From an uncultured Bacteroidota bacterium (lineage in GTDB: Bacteria; Bacteroidota; Bacteroidia; Chitinophagales; Chitinophagaceae): DNA of 14,444 nucleotides. The notes beneath the pieces are model-generated. The model was not told where the DNA came from. It saw nothing but the letters and a program-made list of their open reading frames with translations, and did not search any database. Positions 1-5,843 of the stretch are shown one piece after another. The stretch is taken from contig CAMLEX010000030.1 of NCBI GenBank assembly GCA_946479055.1, positions 1 to 14,444 of the forward strand, given 5' to 3'. Each line of letters starts with the position of its first letter. Position 1 is the first letter of the stretch. Both the position numbers and the translations under genes were made by a program.

Positions 1-77
1 TTTACATTTCGTGAATAGCAGAATTTGACGGGTCTGTATAATCGATCCTCTATGTCCGCAGAAACAATAAACACCAT
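1..77 (-). pseudogene. Broken GIY-YIG nuclease gene, N-terminal remnant, runs off window
   Basis: Read on the minus strand from ATG at 77, the sequence gives a peptide beginning MVFIV then SADIEDRLYR. It aligns with the intact GIY-YIG gene at 163-414 (MLFTV, then TADIEDRLCR) except that 15 codons (45 bases) are missing, exactly those carrying the tyrosines of the GIY and YIG motifs. Nucleotide similarity continues through the AGAGGAT region and fades towards base 1. As in the intact copy, the ATG follows directly on the T tract of a tRNA terminator. Without the catalytic tyrosines it cannot be an active GIY-YIG nuclease. The reading frame is still open to the window edge, so a full stop-codon inactivation is not seen, and the rest of the gene lies outside. 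Confidence 0.7.
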
Positions 78-106
78 AAAAAAAAGGCTCTGATTTTTTC
101 AGAACC
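78..106 (-). terminator. Rho-independent terminator, second copy of the tRNA-Ala terminator
   Basis: On the minus strand GGTTCTGA and TCAGAGCC form an 8 bp stem (one G-T pair) around an A-rich loop, followed by eight T. It is a near-identical copy of the hairpin at 415-443 behind the complete tRNA, and here it follows the tRNA 3' fragment at 108-175. Confidence 0.75.
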
Positions 107-107
107 T

Positions 108-175
108 TGGTGGAGATTACCGGAGTCGAACCAGTGACCTTCCCGAATGCCTTCGGGACGCTCTAGCCAGCTGAA
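108..175 (-). pseudogene. tRNA-Ala 3' fragment (displaced), with encoded CCA
   Basis: The minus strand reads from the D loop (AGCTGGCTAGAG) through an anticodon arm, T arm and 3' acceptor strand of a tRNA nearly identical to the complete tRNA-Ala at 448-521, then CCA (110-108). Positions 1 to about 13, that is the 5' acceptor strand and the 5' side of the D stem, are absent and replaced by the end of the GIY-YIG gene, so it cannot fold as a tRNA. The anticodon arm has a 6 bp stem (TCCCGA/TCGGGA) and a 6-base loop AGGCAT that lacks U33, unlike the complete tRNA. The complete copy carries CTA rather than CCA at its 3' end. Confidence 0.8.
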
Positions 176-414
176 TTAATCAACCATTCAACATACTTTC
201 TACTCTTCTTCCTTTTGATTTCAAACTCTCTTTTAACCGCTTCACTTTTGCTTTGGAATCCCTCTGTATAAACGATTCTCCAATCATTTGCTTTTTTGGT
301 CGCTTTACTTCCGGAATTAATATGTCTGCACAACCTATCCTCTATGTCAGCAGTATGACCAATGTAATATTGACCCAATACATCAGAATAAAGAATATAG
401 ACAGTAAACAACAT
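163..414 (-). CDS. Small standalone GIY-YIG nuclease located between tRNA-Ala copies
   Basis: This 83-residue protein is a single GIY-YIG nuclease domain of the small UPF0213/YhbQ-like type. VYIL (5-8) and YYIG (16-19) carry the two tyrosines of the motif, R27 in EDRL fits the catalytic arginine, and E63 in KREFEIK fits the metal-binding glutamate. Basic residues follow (KRKKSRK, 67-73). The family cuts DNA; the target here is unknown. The start ATG abuts the T tract of the tRNA-Ala terminator, so there is no room for a separate promoter or ribosome site. The last codons (AAT TCA GCT GGC TAG) run into the D loop of a tRNA-Ala 3' fragment, which supplies the stop. The setting suggests a tRNA-homing or tRNA-associated mobile gene. 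All expected catalytic residues seem present, so it may be active. Confidence 0.85.
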   Translation of the reverse strand: MLFTVYILYSDVLGQYYIGHTADIEDRLCRHINSGSKATKKANDWRIVYTEGFQSKSEAVKREFEIKRKKSRKYVEWLINSAG

Positions 415-443
415 AAAAAAGGCTCTGATTTTTTTTCAGAACC
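415..443 (-). terminator. Rho-independent terminator of tRNA-Ala
   Basis: On the minus strand GGTTCTGA pairs with TCAGAGCC around an A-rich loop and is followed by six T (415-420). It begins five bases after the tRNA 3' end. The GIY-YIG start codon is the next base after the T tract. Confidence 0.8.
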
Positions 444-447
444 TTAG

Positions 448-521
448 TGGAGATTACCGGAGTCGAACCGGTGACCTTTTGCATGCCATGCAAACGCTCT
501 AGCCAGCTGAGCTAAACCCCC
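448..521 (-). tRNA. tRNA-Ala, anticodon GGC
   Basis: The 74-base minus-strand sequence folds fully: acceptor GGGGGTT/AATCTCC with the G3-U70 wobble that marks alanine tRNAs, D arm GCTC/GAGC, anticodon arm TTTGC/GCAAA with 7-base loop ATGGCAT (anticodon GGC, codon GCC), T arm ACCGG/CCGGT with loop TTCGACT, discriminator A. CCA is not encoded; CTA follows. It is the only complete tRNA among four related copies (108-175, 448-521, 554-610, 646-701). Confidence 0.95.
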
Positions 522-553
522 TTATTATTTTAAAACGTTTGCTGAATTACTCT

Positions 554-610
554 ACCGGTGACCTTCCCGCAATTCCTGCGGGACGCTCAAGCCAGCTGAG
601 CTAAACCTCC
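554..610 (-). pseudogene. tRNA-Ala-like 5' fragment, truncated at the T arm
   Basis: From 610 the minus strand reads GGAGGTTTAGCTCAGCTGGC, then an anticodon arm with a 6 bp stem (TCCCGC/GCGGGA, loop AGGAATT), then GGTCACCGGT, where tRNA similarity stops. The T loop, 3' T strand and 3' acceptor strand are missing. The following spacer (TAGAG ... AATAATAA) leads straight into the complete tRNA. Position 3 of the acceptor has A instead of G relative to the complete copy. Confidence 0.8.
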
Positions 611-645
611 TTATTATTTTTTTTAACCGTTTGCTGATTCCCTCT

Positions 646-701
646 ACCGGTGATCTTCCCGCCATCCTGCGGAACGCTCTAGCCAGCTGAGCTAAACCCC
701 C
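646..701 (-). pseudogene. tRNA-Ala-like 5' fragment, truncated at the T arm (promoter-proximal copy)
   Basis: From 701 the minus strand reads the same 5' acceptor, D arm and D loop as tRNA-Ala, then an anticodon arm with a 6 bp stem (TTCCGC/GCGGGA, one G-T pair) and loop AGGATG, then GATCACCGGT, where similarity stops at the same point as in 554-610. It is the first unit downstream of a putative promoter. Confidence 0.8.
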
Positions 702-711
702 AATTGGGCAG

Positions 712-719
712 CAAAAATA
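712..719 (-). promoter_or_regulatory. Putative -7 box for the tRNA-Ala array
   Basis: The minus strand has TATTTTTG, a perfect match to the Bacteroidota -7 consensus TAnnTTTG, 10 bases before the first tRNA-like unit. I see no clear TTTG -33 box at the right distance, so the call rests on the -7 match and position. Confidence 0.45.
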
Positions 720-750
720 AGGGATTTGAATTATTTAAATCGAGAGAAAG

Positions 751-1182
751 TCAATCTTCTTCTTCGTCAGTAAGATGTTCTTTTTCTTCTTCAGAAAGAT
801 GCTCCTTCCCATTGGGATTTTTTTTACCAAACCAGGAAGATAGTTTGCTGATGATCTTGTCTTTATTATCAGCGATTATATGCGAAGAAAAATTTTTCAT
901 AAAAAACGGCACGGCCAGTTTAGTGAAAAAGCCGGCTTTGGAAAGAAGCATTCTTTTAACAACGAGATCTATAATTGTATCGGCTGCTGTGGTAAGTATC
1001 CAGCTCCTGTTATCTTTTGTGGCAAATTTACCCACCATAGAAATGGCCGATCTAACAGGCGCCAGCTCCTGTTTCAATTGGTTGATATCCTGCCGCACCA
1101 ATTCCTTTTGGGCACTAAGCAACAATTTCAATCTTGCTTTTTCTTCCAAAAGATCTTCGTATGTACGAATAGGCTTAGTCAT
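751..1182 (-). CDS. Unknown protein, partner of holin-like protein
   Basis: This 143-residue protein is not assigned to a named family. It has a charged, helical N-terminal half (residues 8-45), a central more hydrophobic stretch (about 60-105) with basic residues that could lie on or in a membrane as amphipathic helices, and a very acidic tail (SEEEKEHLTDEEED). Its start overlaps the end of the holin-like gene by 8 bases, so the two are almost surely translationally coupled and work together, perhaps at the inner membrane. The function is unknown; the coupling to a holin-like gene near a YtxH gene suggests an envelope or stress role. Confidence 0.75.
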   Translation of the reverse strand: MTKPIRTYEDLLEEKARLKLLLSAQKELVRQDINQLKQELAPVRSAISMVGKFATKDNRSWILTTAADTIIDLVVKRMLLSKAGFFTKLAVPFFMKNFSSHIIADNKDKIISKLSSWFGKKNPNGKEHLSEEEKEHLTDEEED

Positions 1183-1516
1183 ATAATTTGCGTATGATAC
1201 GATTCCGGATCAGGGGGAATATGGTTTTCCGTTTCAAAAGGCTAACGATTAACATCAGGATCAAAAAAAATAATGCGGCTAATAAAAAACCTCCTACCCT
1301 GCTATTAATAATATTGCCCAGCCACCACGCAAGGGCGCATCCTGCAAATAATAAAACGAAGAAACCCAGCGAACACAGCATGATCATTACAACAGCGCCT
1401 GAAACAATATTCGTGGCTTTTTGTGTAACATTGAGAACCGTCAACCTGTAGAAAGTATCGGCCAATTCTTCTACATGATCTGCCAGGTCAATCGTTTTTT
1501 CTTTGAGATCCTCCAT
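1175..1516 (-). CDS. Holin-like membrane protein (Phage_holin_3_6 / DUF1469 type)
   Basis: The start at 1516 (MEDLKEK) gives 113 residues. A longer frame from 1567 adds 17 residues unlike the family start, so I prefer 1516. The protein has a charged amphipathic N-terminus (residues 1-30), two closely spaced transmembrane segments (about 40-65 and 72-95) and a basic C-terminal tail (KRKTIF...RNRIIRKLYD). This layout fits the holin-superfamily proteins that are common chromosomal genes in Bacteroidota and are not evidence of a prophage. No lysin or phage gene lies nearby. It overlaps the next gene (751-1182) by 8 bases and follows the YtxH gene after a terminator and a further ~150-base spacer. 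Confidence 0.75.
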   Translation of the reverse strand: MEDLKEKTIDLADHVEELADTFYRLTVLNVTQKATNIVSGAVVMIMLCSLGFFVLLFAGCALAWWLGNIINSRVGGFLLAALFFLILMLIVSLLKRKTIFPLIRNRIIRKLYD

Positions 1517-1668
1517 TGTAGTGTAGTAATATGATATGAAATAAGCCATACCAATGCTTATTATCAACCGGGATGATTAGTATAGCAAAGTGAAGTTCGG
1601 TGATGTCTTATTAAAACAAATTGGCATCAAAATTCCAATCGGGCCAAAAACAATGAAAGTAAACAAAT

Positions 1669-1706
1669 GAAAAAACCGGAGCAGAATCGTAAAATCCTGC
1701 TCCGGT
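1669..1706 (-). terminator. Rho-independent terminator after the YtxH gene
   Basis: On the minus strand ACCGGAGCAG pairs perfectly with CTGCTCCGGT (10 bp, 1675-1684 and 1697-1706), followed by a run of T. It starts 6 bases after the YtxH stop codon. Confidence 0.9.
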
Positions 1707-1712
1707 ATGATG

Positions 1713-1982
1713 CTAACTAAAGCTTTCTTTAATTTTATTTACTTTTTCTTCTGCAGTGGATTTTGCGTAGCGGGCTTTATCTTTTGCTTCCTGGGCTCCT
1801 TCTTCTGCAGCATGTTTACCCCTTTCCCAAAGGTGACTCAGACTATCCGCCCATTCGCCTGCAGTTTTTTTAATACGTTTACGGGTTTCATCTCCTTTGT
1901 CTGGCGCTACTAGCATACCAATAACCACACCGGCTGCGGCTGCACCCAGAATACCGAGTATAACTTTACTTTTTGTGTCCAT
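1713..1982 (-). CDS. YtxH domain protein
   Basis: This 89-residue protein has one N-terminal transmembrane helix rich in Gly and Ala (about residues 7-26, ILGILGAAAAGVVIGMLVAP), the PDKGDETRKRIKK stretch typical of YtxH proteins, and a charged amphipathic helical tail to the end. YtxH-family proteins are small membrane-anchored proteins often linked to general stress; no biochemical activity is established that I can cite. The gene has its own strong terminator. The neighbouring holin-like pair is a usual companion of such genes. Confidence 0.85.
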   Translation of the reverse strand: MDTKSKVILGILGAAAAGVVIGMLVAPDKGDETRKRIKKTAGEWADSLSHLWERGKHAAEEGAQEAKDKARYAKSTAEEKVNKIKESFS

Positions 1983-2128
1983 AGCTAATAATTTTAAGAG
2001 TTAAGGAATAAAATATTCTTTAAGAACATAAAAAACCGTACCAGAATAGAAAACTTATTTTTTTCATCCGCTTAGTTTAAAATCCATACCCGCATGTATT
2101 ATATAATCTGATATACAGGCTATAAGAC

Positions 2129-2166
2129 CAAAAAATAAAGCCCTTGTAAGTTCACAAGGGCTTTAT
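2129..2166 (-). terminator. Rho-independent terminator of citrate synthase gene
   Basis: A perfect 13 bp stem (2135-2147 with 2154-2166, core AAAGCCCTTGT/ACAAGGGCTTT) with a 6-base loop lies 19 bases after the gltA stop. On the minus strand the T run continues to 2130. The stem is symmetrical enough to work in both directions, but the only gene ending here is gltA. Confidence 0.9.
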
Positions 2167-2185
2167 TTAATATATATGATGGGGT

Positions 2186-3511
2186 TTAATCTCCCCATAT
2201 ACTATCTTCTCCTTTCAACCATTTCTTGACAAGATCGGTTGTAACCGACTTGGGTCTTTCCAATGCAAAGCCCAAAGCCCTGTCCCAGCAAAGGCTGGCA
2301 AGTACACCTAAAGCACGGCTTACACCAAACAAAACCGTATAGTATTCGTACTCCTTCATTCCAAAATGTACCAGTAATGAACCGCTATGTGCATCTACAT
2401 TAGGCCATGGATTTTTTATTTTACCCATGGATTGCAGAATGGGTGGCACTACTTCATAGATATTCCAAACGGTATTTACTAATTTATCATCAGGCATATG
2501 CTTTTTGCCAAATTCCATCTGGGCAGTAAACCTGGGATCGGTTTTGCGCAAAACAGCATGCCCATAACCTGGTACTACTTTTCCTTCACTAAGAGTTTTC
2601 TTTACGTATTCAGCTATCTGTTCTTTGGTGGGCTCTTCGGTTTTAAGTTCTTCCTGCATTTCAAATATCCATTTGATCACTTCCTGGTTGGCTAATCCAT
2701 GCAATGGACCTGCCAAACCATTCATCCCCGCAGCAAAACTCAGATACGGATCGCTTAGAGCAGAACCTACCAGGTGAGTAGTATGTGCCGAAACATTTCC
2801 GCCTTCATGGTCAGCATGGATGGTCATATACAGACGCATCAATGCCATAAATGTATTGTTATCATATCCTAGCATATGGGCAAAATTTCCAGCCCAGTCC
2901 AATAGGCCATTGGGCTGAATATGATCCCCGTTTTTATATTTTCGGCGGTAAATATAAGCGGCTACCCTGGGCAATCTTGCTATCAGATCCATCGAATCGT
3001 CAAAGACGGCTTCCCAATAATCTTTTTTATTAAGTCCGGCAGCATATTTTTTTGAAAACTGGCTTTCTGTCTGCAAGGCCATAACACCTACTACAAACTG
3101 CGTCATCGGATGAGCAGTTACTGGTAGTGCTTCAATAGTGTCAAACACATGGTTAGGTACATGGCTACGGCGTTGTAATACAGAAGTAACATGCTGCACA
3201 TCTTCTTCGGTAGGCAGTTCGCCAATAAGCATTAAATAAAACAATCCTTCCGGCAAGGGCTCGGAGCCACCGGGAACCCTGGGTAATTTTTCCCTTAATT
3301 CCGGAATACTATAGCCGCGAAAACGGATACCTTCCTGTGCATCCAATAACGATGTTTCAGACACCAACCCCGTCATGCCACGCATGCCCTGATATATTTG
3401 CGATAACTGTACTTCGCCAATCACTTTACTCCCGTGCTCCTTCAATAAATCTTTGATCTCTCCCCCCAGTTGATCGGCTTTTGTTTTAAACCTTTCTTTT
3501 AATATTCCCAT
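2186..3511 (-). CDS. gltA: Citrate synthase (eukaryote-like type)
   Basis: Citrate synthase joins oxaloacetate and acetyl-CoA to citrate, the entry step of the TCA cycle in the cytoplasm. The 441-residue product carries the three catalytic residues: H271 in GPLHGLANQ, H318 in GYGHAVLRKTDPR and D373 in NVDAHSG. Their spacing and numbers almost match those of the mitochondrial enzyme (274, 320, 375 in pig), and the N-terminus (KVIGEV...YQGMRGM...LLDAQEGIRFRGYSIPE) is also of that type rather than the E. coli hexameric type. Lack of the E. coli-like N-terminal NADH-binding domain suggests a dimeric enzyme not inhibited by NADH (inference). It is single-gene, with its own putative promoter and a strong terminator. 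Confidence 0.97.
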   Translation of the reverse strand: MGILKERFKTKADQLGGEIKDLLKEHGSKVIGEVQLSQIYQGMRGMTGLVSETSLLDAQEGIRFRGYSIPELREKLPRVPGGSEPLPEGLFYLMLIGELPTEEDVQHVTSVLQRRSHVPNHVFDTIEALPVTAHPMTQFVVGVMALQTESQFSKKYAAGLNKKDYWEAVFDDSMDLIARLPRVAAYIYRRKYKNGDHIQPNGLLDWAGNFAHMLGYDNNTFMALMRLYMTIHADHEGGNVSAHTTHLVGSALSDPYLSFAAGMNGLAGPLHGLANQEVIKWIFEMQEELKTEEPTKEQIAEYVKKTLSEGKVVPGYGHAVLRKTDPRFTAQMEFGKKHMPDDKLVNTVWNIYEVVPPILQSMGKIKNPWPNVDAHSGSLLVHFGMKEYEYYTVLFGVSRALGVLASLCWDRALGFALERPKSVTTDLVKKWLKGEDSIWGD

Positions 3512-3552
3512 GAAGACTCTTTTAAAAAATTCTTAATACGTTGGTAAGGGGC

Positions 3553-3584
3553 TAAAGGTAATCAATGCCGTTTGGCGGAACAAA
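3553..3584 (-). promoter_or_regulatory. Putative promoter of gltA
   Basis: On the minus strand TTTG (3584-3581), 20 bases, then TACCTTTA (3560-3553), one mismatch from the Bacteroidota consensus TTTG-N19/20-TAnnTTTG. The start point would be near 3546, giving a leader of about 35 bases. Confidence 0.5.
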
Positions 3585-3623
3585 AAATTGATCGACAATG
3601 TTCTGATATTGTATGCCTGTGGC

Positions 3624-3717
3624 CAGCTACCAGAGACTGGATTTTAGATACCAGCACTTTAAAAATGAAAAGCTATTACTGTGTAACCAGCATCCGGCAA
3701 CCCGTAGTTGGTATCCG
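3624..3717. repeat. Inverted pair of degenerate heptanucleotide arrays
   Basis: Five 7-base units at 3624-3658 (CAGCTAC, CAGAGAC, and so on) face five 7-base units at 3683-3717, which on the minus strand read CGGATAC, CAACTAC, GGGTTGC and so on. In the minus-strand array T5 and C7 are constant in all five units and position 6 is A or G. The two arrays can pair only imperfectly. They fill the space between the lptF-type stop codon (3722) and the gltA promoter. Otherwise the gap 3512-3721 shows nothing coding. Confidence 0.55.
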
Positions 3718-3721
3718 GGAT

Positions 3722-4819
3722 CTATTTTGGTGCTTTCTTATACATCCAGAATGCCACAATAGAAAAAATAATATTAGGCACCCATGCCGCCAGCAACGGC
3801 GGAAAATTACTCTTGGTAGCGAACACGGTAGAAAACCGGTCAGACATGATAAAAATAGCAGCTGTAATAATACCGATTGCCAGGTGTTTGCCGCTGCCAC
3901 CGCGGGTTTTGCGACTGGCCAATACGACGCCGATAATAGTAAGCAATAATACAGCAAACGGCGTAGCAGTACGCCGGTAACGTTCTACTTTTAACGCACT
4001 TAATCCTTCCGTGCCTCTTGCTTCTTCCTGCTCAATAAAAGCGGCTAACTCCGGCGTCGTTAATCTATCTTTTAAGTATTCGTCCCGCCGCAATTCTTCG
4101 GGCTTCAGGCTTATATTTAATAGTAAGGTGTCAAACTTATTACTTGTTTCACTCATGCTATCTACCCTTCGCTCCAGCACATTCAGTAGTCTCCATTTCT
4201 TTTTTTTGGCATCCCATTGAATAGAATTAGCCCGCAGATTATACACCACCTTATTATTTCTTACCCGATCCAGGAAAAAGGAAGTTCCGGATTTGGAAGC
4301 GGTATCATAATTTTTAATGCCCAGGTATGTAATAGAATCAATGCGCCGATAAAAACAATCACGACAGTTGCTCAACTGAATATTTTTACTGGGATCATTT
4401 TTATCAAAATATTGCGTCTTAAAAGTCCCTTGTATACCGTTGGCTTTTGGTATAAGATAGCGGTTGCCAAACCACAGTACAAGCCCAAGGAATAGTCCCC
4501 CCACCAGGTAGGGTCGTAACATCCTGTTGTAACTGGTGCCGCTTGCCAGTATAGCGATGATCTCCGAACGGGAAGCCATCCGGCTGGTAAAAAAAATAAC
4601 GGAAATAAAAACAAATAAAGGAAAAAGCAAACCCCATATAAAAGGTACAAACCCGAAATAATATTGTGTAATGATATCGTAAGTACTAAGCCCTGTTTTT
4701 ACAAAATCATCCGCTTTTTCACTGGTATCAACGGCTACAGCTACCACCATGAACAGTAACATGCAGAATACAAAAGTAACCAGGAAGTTTTTCAGTATGT
4801 ACCAGTCTATTTTTCCCAT
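3722..4819 (-). CDS. LptF/LptG family LPS export permease (YjgP/YjgQ)
   Basis: This 365-residue inner-membrane protein is a permease subunit of the LPS transport machine, which with LptB extracts LPS from the inner membrane and passes it to the periplasmic bridge. It has the family layout: three N-terminal transmembrane segments (about 10-30, 55-78, 98-118), a periplasmic region of about 160 residues (roughly 120-280, jellyroll in the family) and C-terminal segments (about 285-303, 313-330, 342-360). The cytoplasmic-loop sequence SRMASRSEIIAILASGTSYNRMLRP is highly typical and is the LptB-contacting coupling region in the family. I cannot separate LptF from LptG, so I give no symbol. It is transcribed away from the CvfB-like gene. 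Confidence 0.93.
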   Translation of the reverse strand: MGKIDWYILKNFLVTFVFCMLLFMVVAVAVDTSEKADDFVKTGLSTYDIITQYYFGFVPFIWGLLFPLFVFISVIFFTSRMASRSEIIAILASGTSYNRMLRPYLVGGLFLGLVLWFGNRYLIPKANGIQGTFKTQYFDKNDPSKNIQLSNCRDCFYRRIDSITYLGIKNYDTASKSGTSFFLDRVRNNKVVYNLRANSIQWDAKKKKWRLLNVLERRVDSMSETSNKFDTLLLNISLKPEELRRDEYLKDRLTTPELAAFIEQEEARGTEGLSALKVERYRRTATPFAVLLLTIIGVVLASRKTRGGSGKHLAIGIITAAIFIMSDRFSTVFATKSNFPPLLAAWVPNIIFSIVAFWMYKKAPK

Positions 4820-4943
4820 TCGCTTGCAAAGGAAAAGAATTATTGGGGAATGAAATGTGAAAGATTGAGAAAATCAACTCTCTATATTTTACGAATGACA
4901 TACCTGCCCGCAAACCTTCTACAGCTGCTCACATCTAATCTGT

Positions 4944-4951
4944 TACCTTTG
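4944..4951 (+). promoter_or_regulatory. Putative -7 box for the CvfB-like gene
   Basis: TACCTTTG is a perfect TAnnTTTG match 26 bases before the chosen ATG (4978). A start point near 4957 would leave a leader of about 20 bases and would exclude the in-frame GTG at 4951 as a start. The -33 box is unclear. Confidence 0.55.
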
Positions 4952-4977
4952 TGATCTACTCATTTAATACTCCATAC

Positions 4978-5811
4978 ATGATAAAAATAGGTGAATACAA
5001 TGTGCTGAAAGTGATCAAGCAAAAGCCGATGGGAGTCTTTCTTGATGATGGAAAGGATGGAATTTTATTACCCAAGCGTTTTGTACCTCCCGGTACTAAA
5101 ACGGGTGATGAACTAAAAGTTTTTTTATACCATGATGGGGAGGATAGGGTAATTGCCACAACGCTGCAACCTAAAGGAATATTAGGCGATATTGTAAAAT
5201 TAAAAGTAGTAAGCACTACCGGTCATGGCGCTTTTTTAGATTGGGGATTGATGAAAGATCTGTTTGTACCGAAATCCCAGCAAATAAGTTTTATGCGGCC
5301 TCTGGGAGAATACCTGGTAAAAATCTACATGGACGAACAGACCGGCCGGTTGGCGGCTACCGAAAGGATCGATCAGTTTTTATCCAATGAAAACCTGACA
5401 GTAAAAGAAAAAGATGTGGTAGACCTGCTGGTTTATCGCCGTAGCGACCTGGGCTATGTAGTAATCATTAATAATAAACATACAGGATTGCTTCATTTTA
5501 GTGAGGTATTCAGGGATGTTGAAATCGGGGATCGTTTCATCGGTTTTATCAAAACCATATTGCCGGAAAATAAAATAGACGTTGTTGCCGGAAAACCGGG
5601 CTATAACCGGGTGGAAGATGAAAGCGAAAAAGTTTTGCGATTGCTAAAAGAGAATGATGGCTATCTGCCTTATCATGATAAATCAACTCCTGAAGAAATT
5701 TATTCTTTCTTTGGCATGAGTAAAAAAACATTTAAGATGACTACCGGCGCTTTGTATAAGCAACGGAAAATAGAATTCACTCAAACAGGTATAAAATTGC
5801 TGGAGGGATAA
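4978..5811 (+). CDS. cvfB: CvfB-like S1 RNA-binding protein
   Basis: The 277-residue product matches the CvfB/YitL family, cytoplasmic RNA-binding proteins with tandem S1-like domains and a C-terminal winged helix; in Staphylococcus CvfB affects virulence gene expression. The start MIKIGEYN is the family start, so I prefer ATG 4978 over the in-frame GTG at 4951. Visible parts: a first S1-like region (about 1-60, GVFLDDGKDGILLPKRFVP), a second (about 62-130, GHGAFLDWGLMKDLFVPKSQQ), a third (about 140-205, LGYVVIINNKHTGLLHFSEVF) and the C-terminal winged helix (about 215-277, PEEIYSFFGMSKKTFKMTTGALYKQ split over the helix-turn-helix). It stands alone, divergent from the LPS permease gene. RNA targets in this phylum are not known to me. 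Confidence 0.9.
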   Translation: MIKIGEYNVLKVIKQKPMGVFLDDGKDGILLPKRFVPPGTKTGDELKVFLYHDGEDRVIATTLQPKGILGDIVKLKVVSTTGHGAFLDWGLMKDLFVPKSQQISFMRPLGEYLVKIYMDEQTGRLAATERIDQFLSNENLTVKEKDVVDLLVYRRSDLGYVVIINNKHTGLLHFSEVFRDVEIGDRFIGFIKTILPENKIDVVAGKPGYNRVEDESEKVLRLLKENDGYLPYHDKSTPEEIYSFFGMSKKTFKMTTGALYKQRKIEFTQTGIKLLEG

Positions 5812-5843
5812 ATTCTATTTCTGCTTATTTATCACATTATTCT

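Larger units (their letters stand above)
522..701 (-). repeat. Tandem ~90 bp repeat: truncated tRNA plus A/T-rich spacer
   Basis: Two units start at 701 and 610 and a third tRNA start lies at 521 (periods 91 and 89). Each unit is about 57 bases of tRNA 5' part plus a spacer that begins TAGAG, contains AATCAGCAAACG or ATTCAGCAAACG, and ends AATAATAA. The third tRNA (448-521) departs from the pattern after the T stem and continues as a full tRNA. Confidence 0.8.

Noticed and set aside
704..1186. Plus-strand open frame of 160 codons opposite the 751-1182 gene
   Set aside because: It lies wholly antisense to the minus-strand frame, which overlaps the holin-like gene in an operon arrangement. The plus-strand product is Ser-rich at the start only because it reads the reverse of an acidic, Glu-rich tail.
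1175..1516. Holin-like gene as a sign of a prophage
   Set aside because: No lysin, structural, integrase or other phage gene is near. Such proteins are ordinary chromosomal genes in this phylum.
3624..3717. CRISPR-like array
   Set aside because: The 7-base units are degenerate and contiguous, with no spacer-repeat alternation and no cas genes.
3572..3980. Plus-strand frames over the end of the LPS permease gene and the gltA spacer
   Set aside because: They read antisense through a well-conserved gene and the heptad repeats and give no recognisable protein.
4951..4980. GTG start for the CvfB-like gene
   Set aside because: GTG 4951 overlaps the last base of the -7 box TACCTTTG, and the family start MIKIGEYN is at ATG 4978.
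5807..5833. Inverted repeat GATAAAT/ATTTATC after the CvfB-like gene as a terminator
   Set aside because: The stem is seven A/T-rich pairs with a 13-base loop and no T run, so it is too weak to call.
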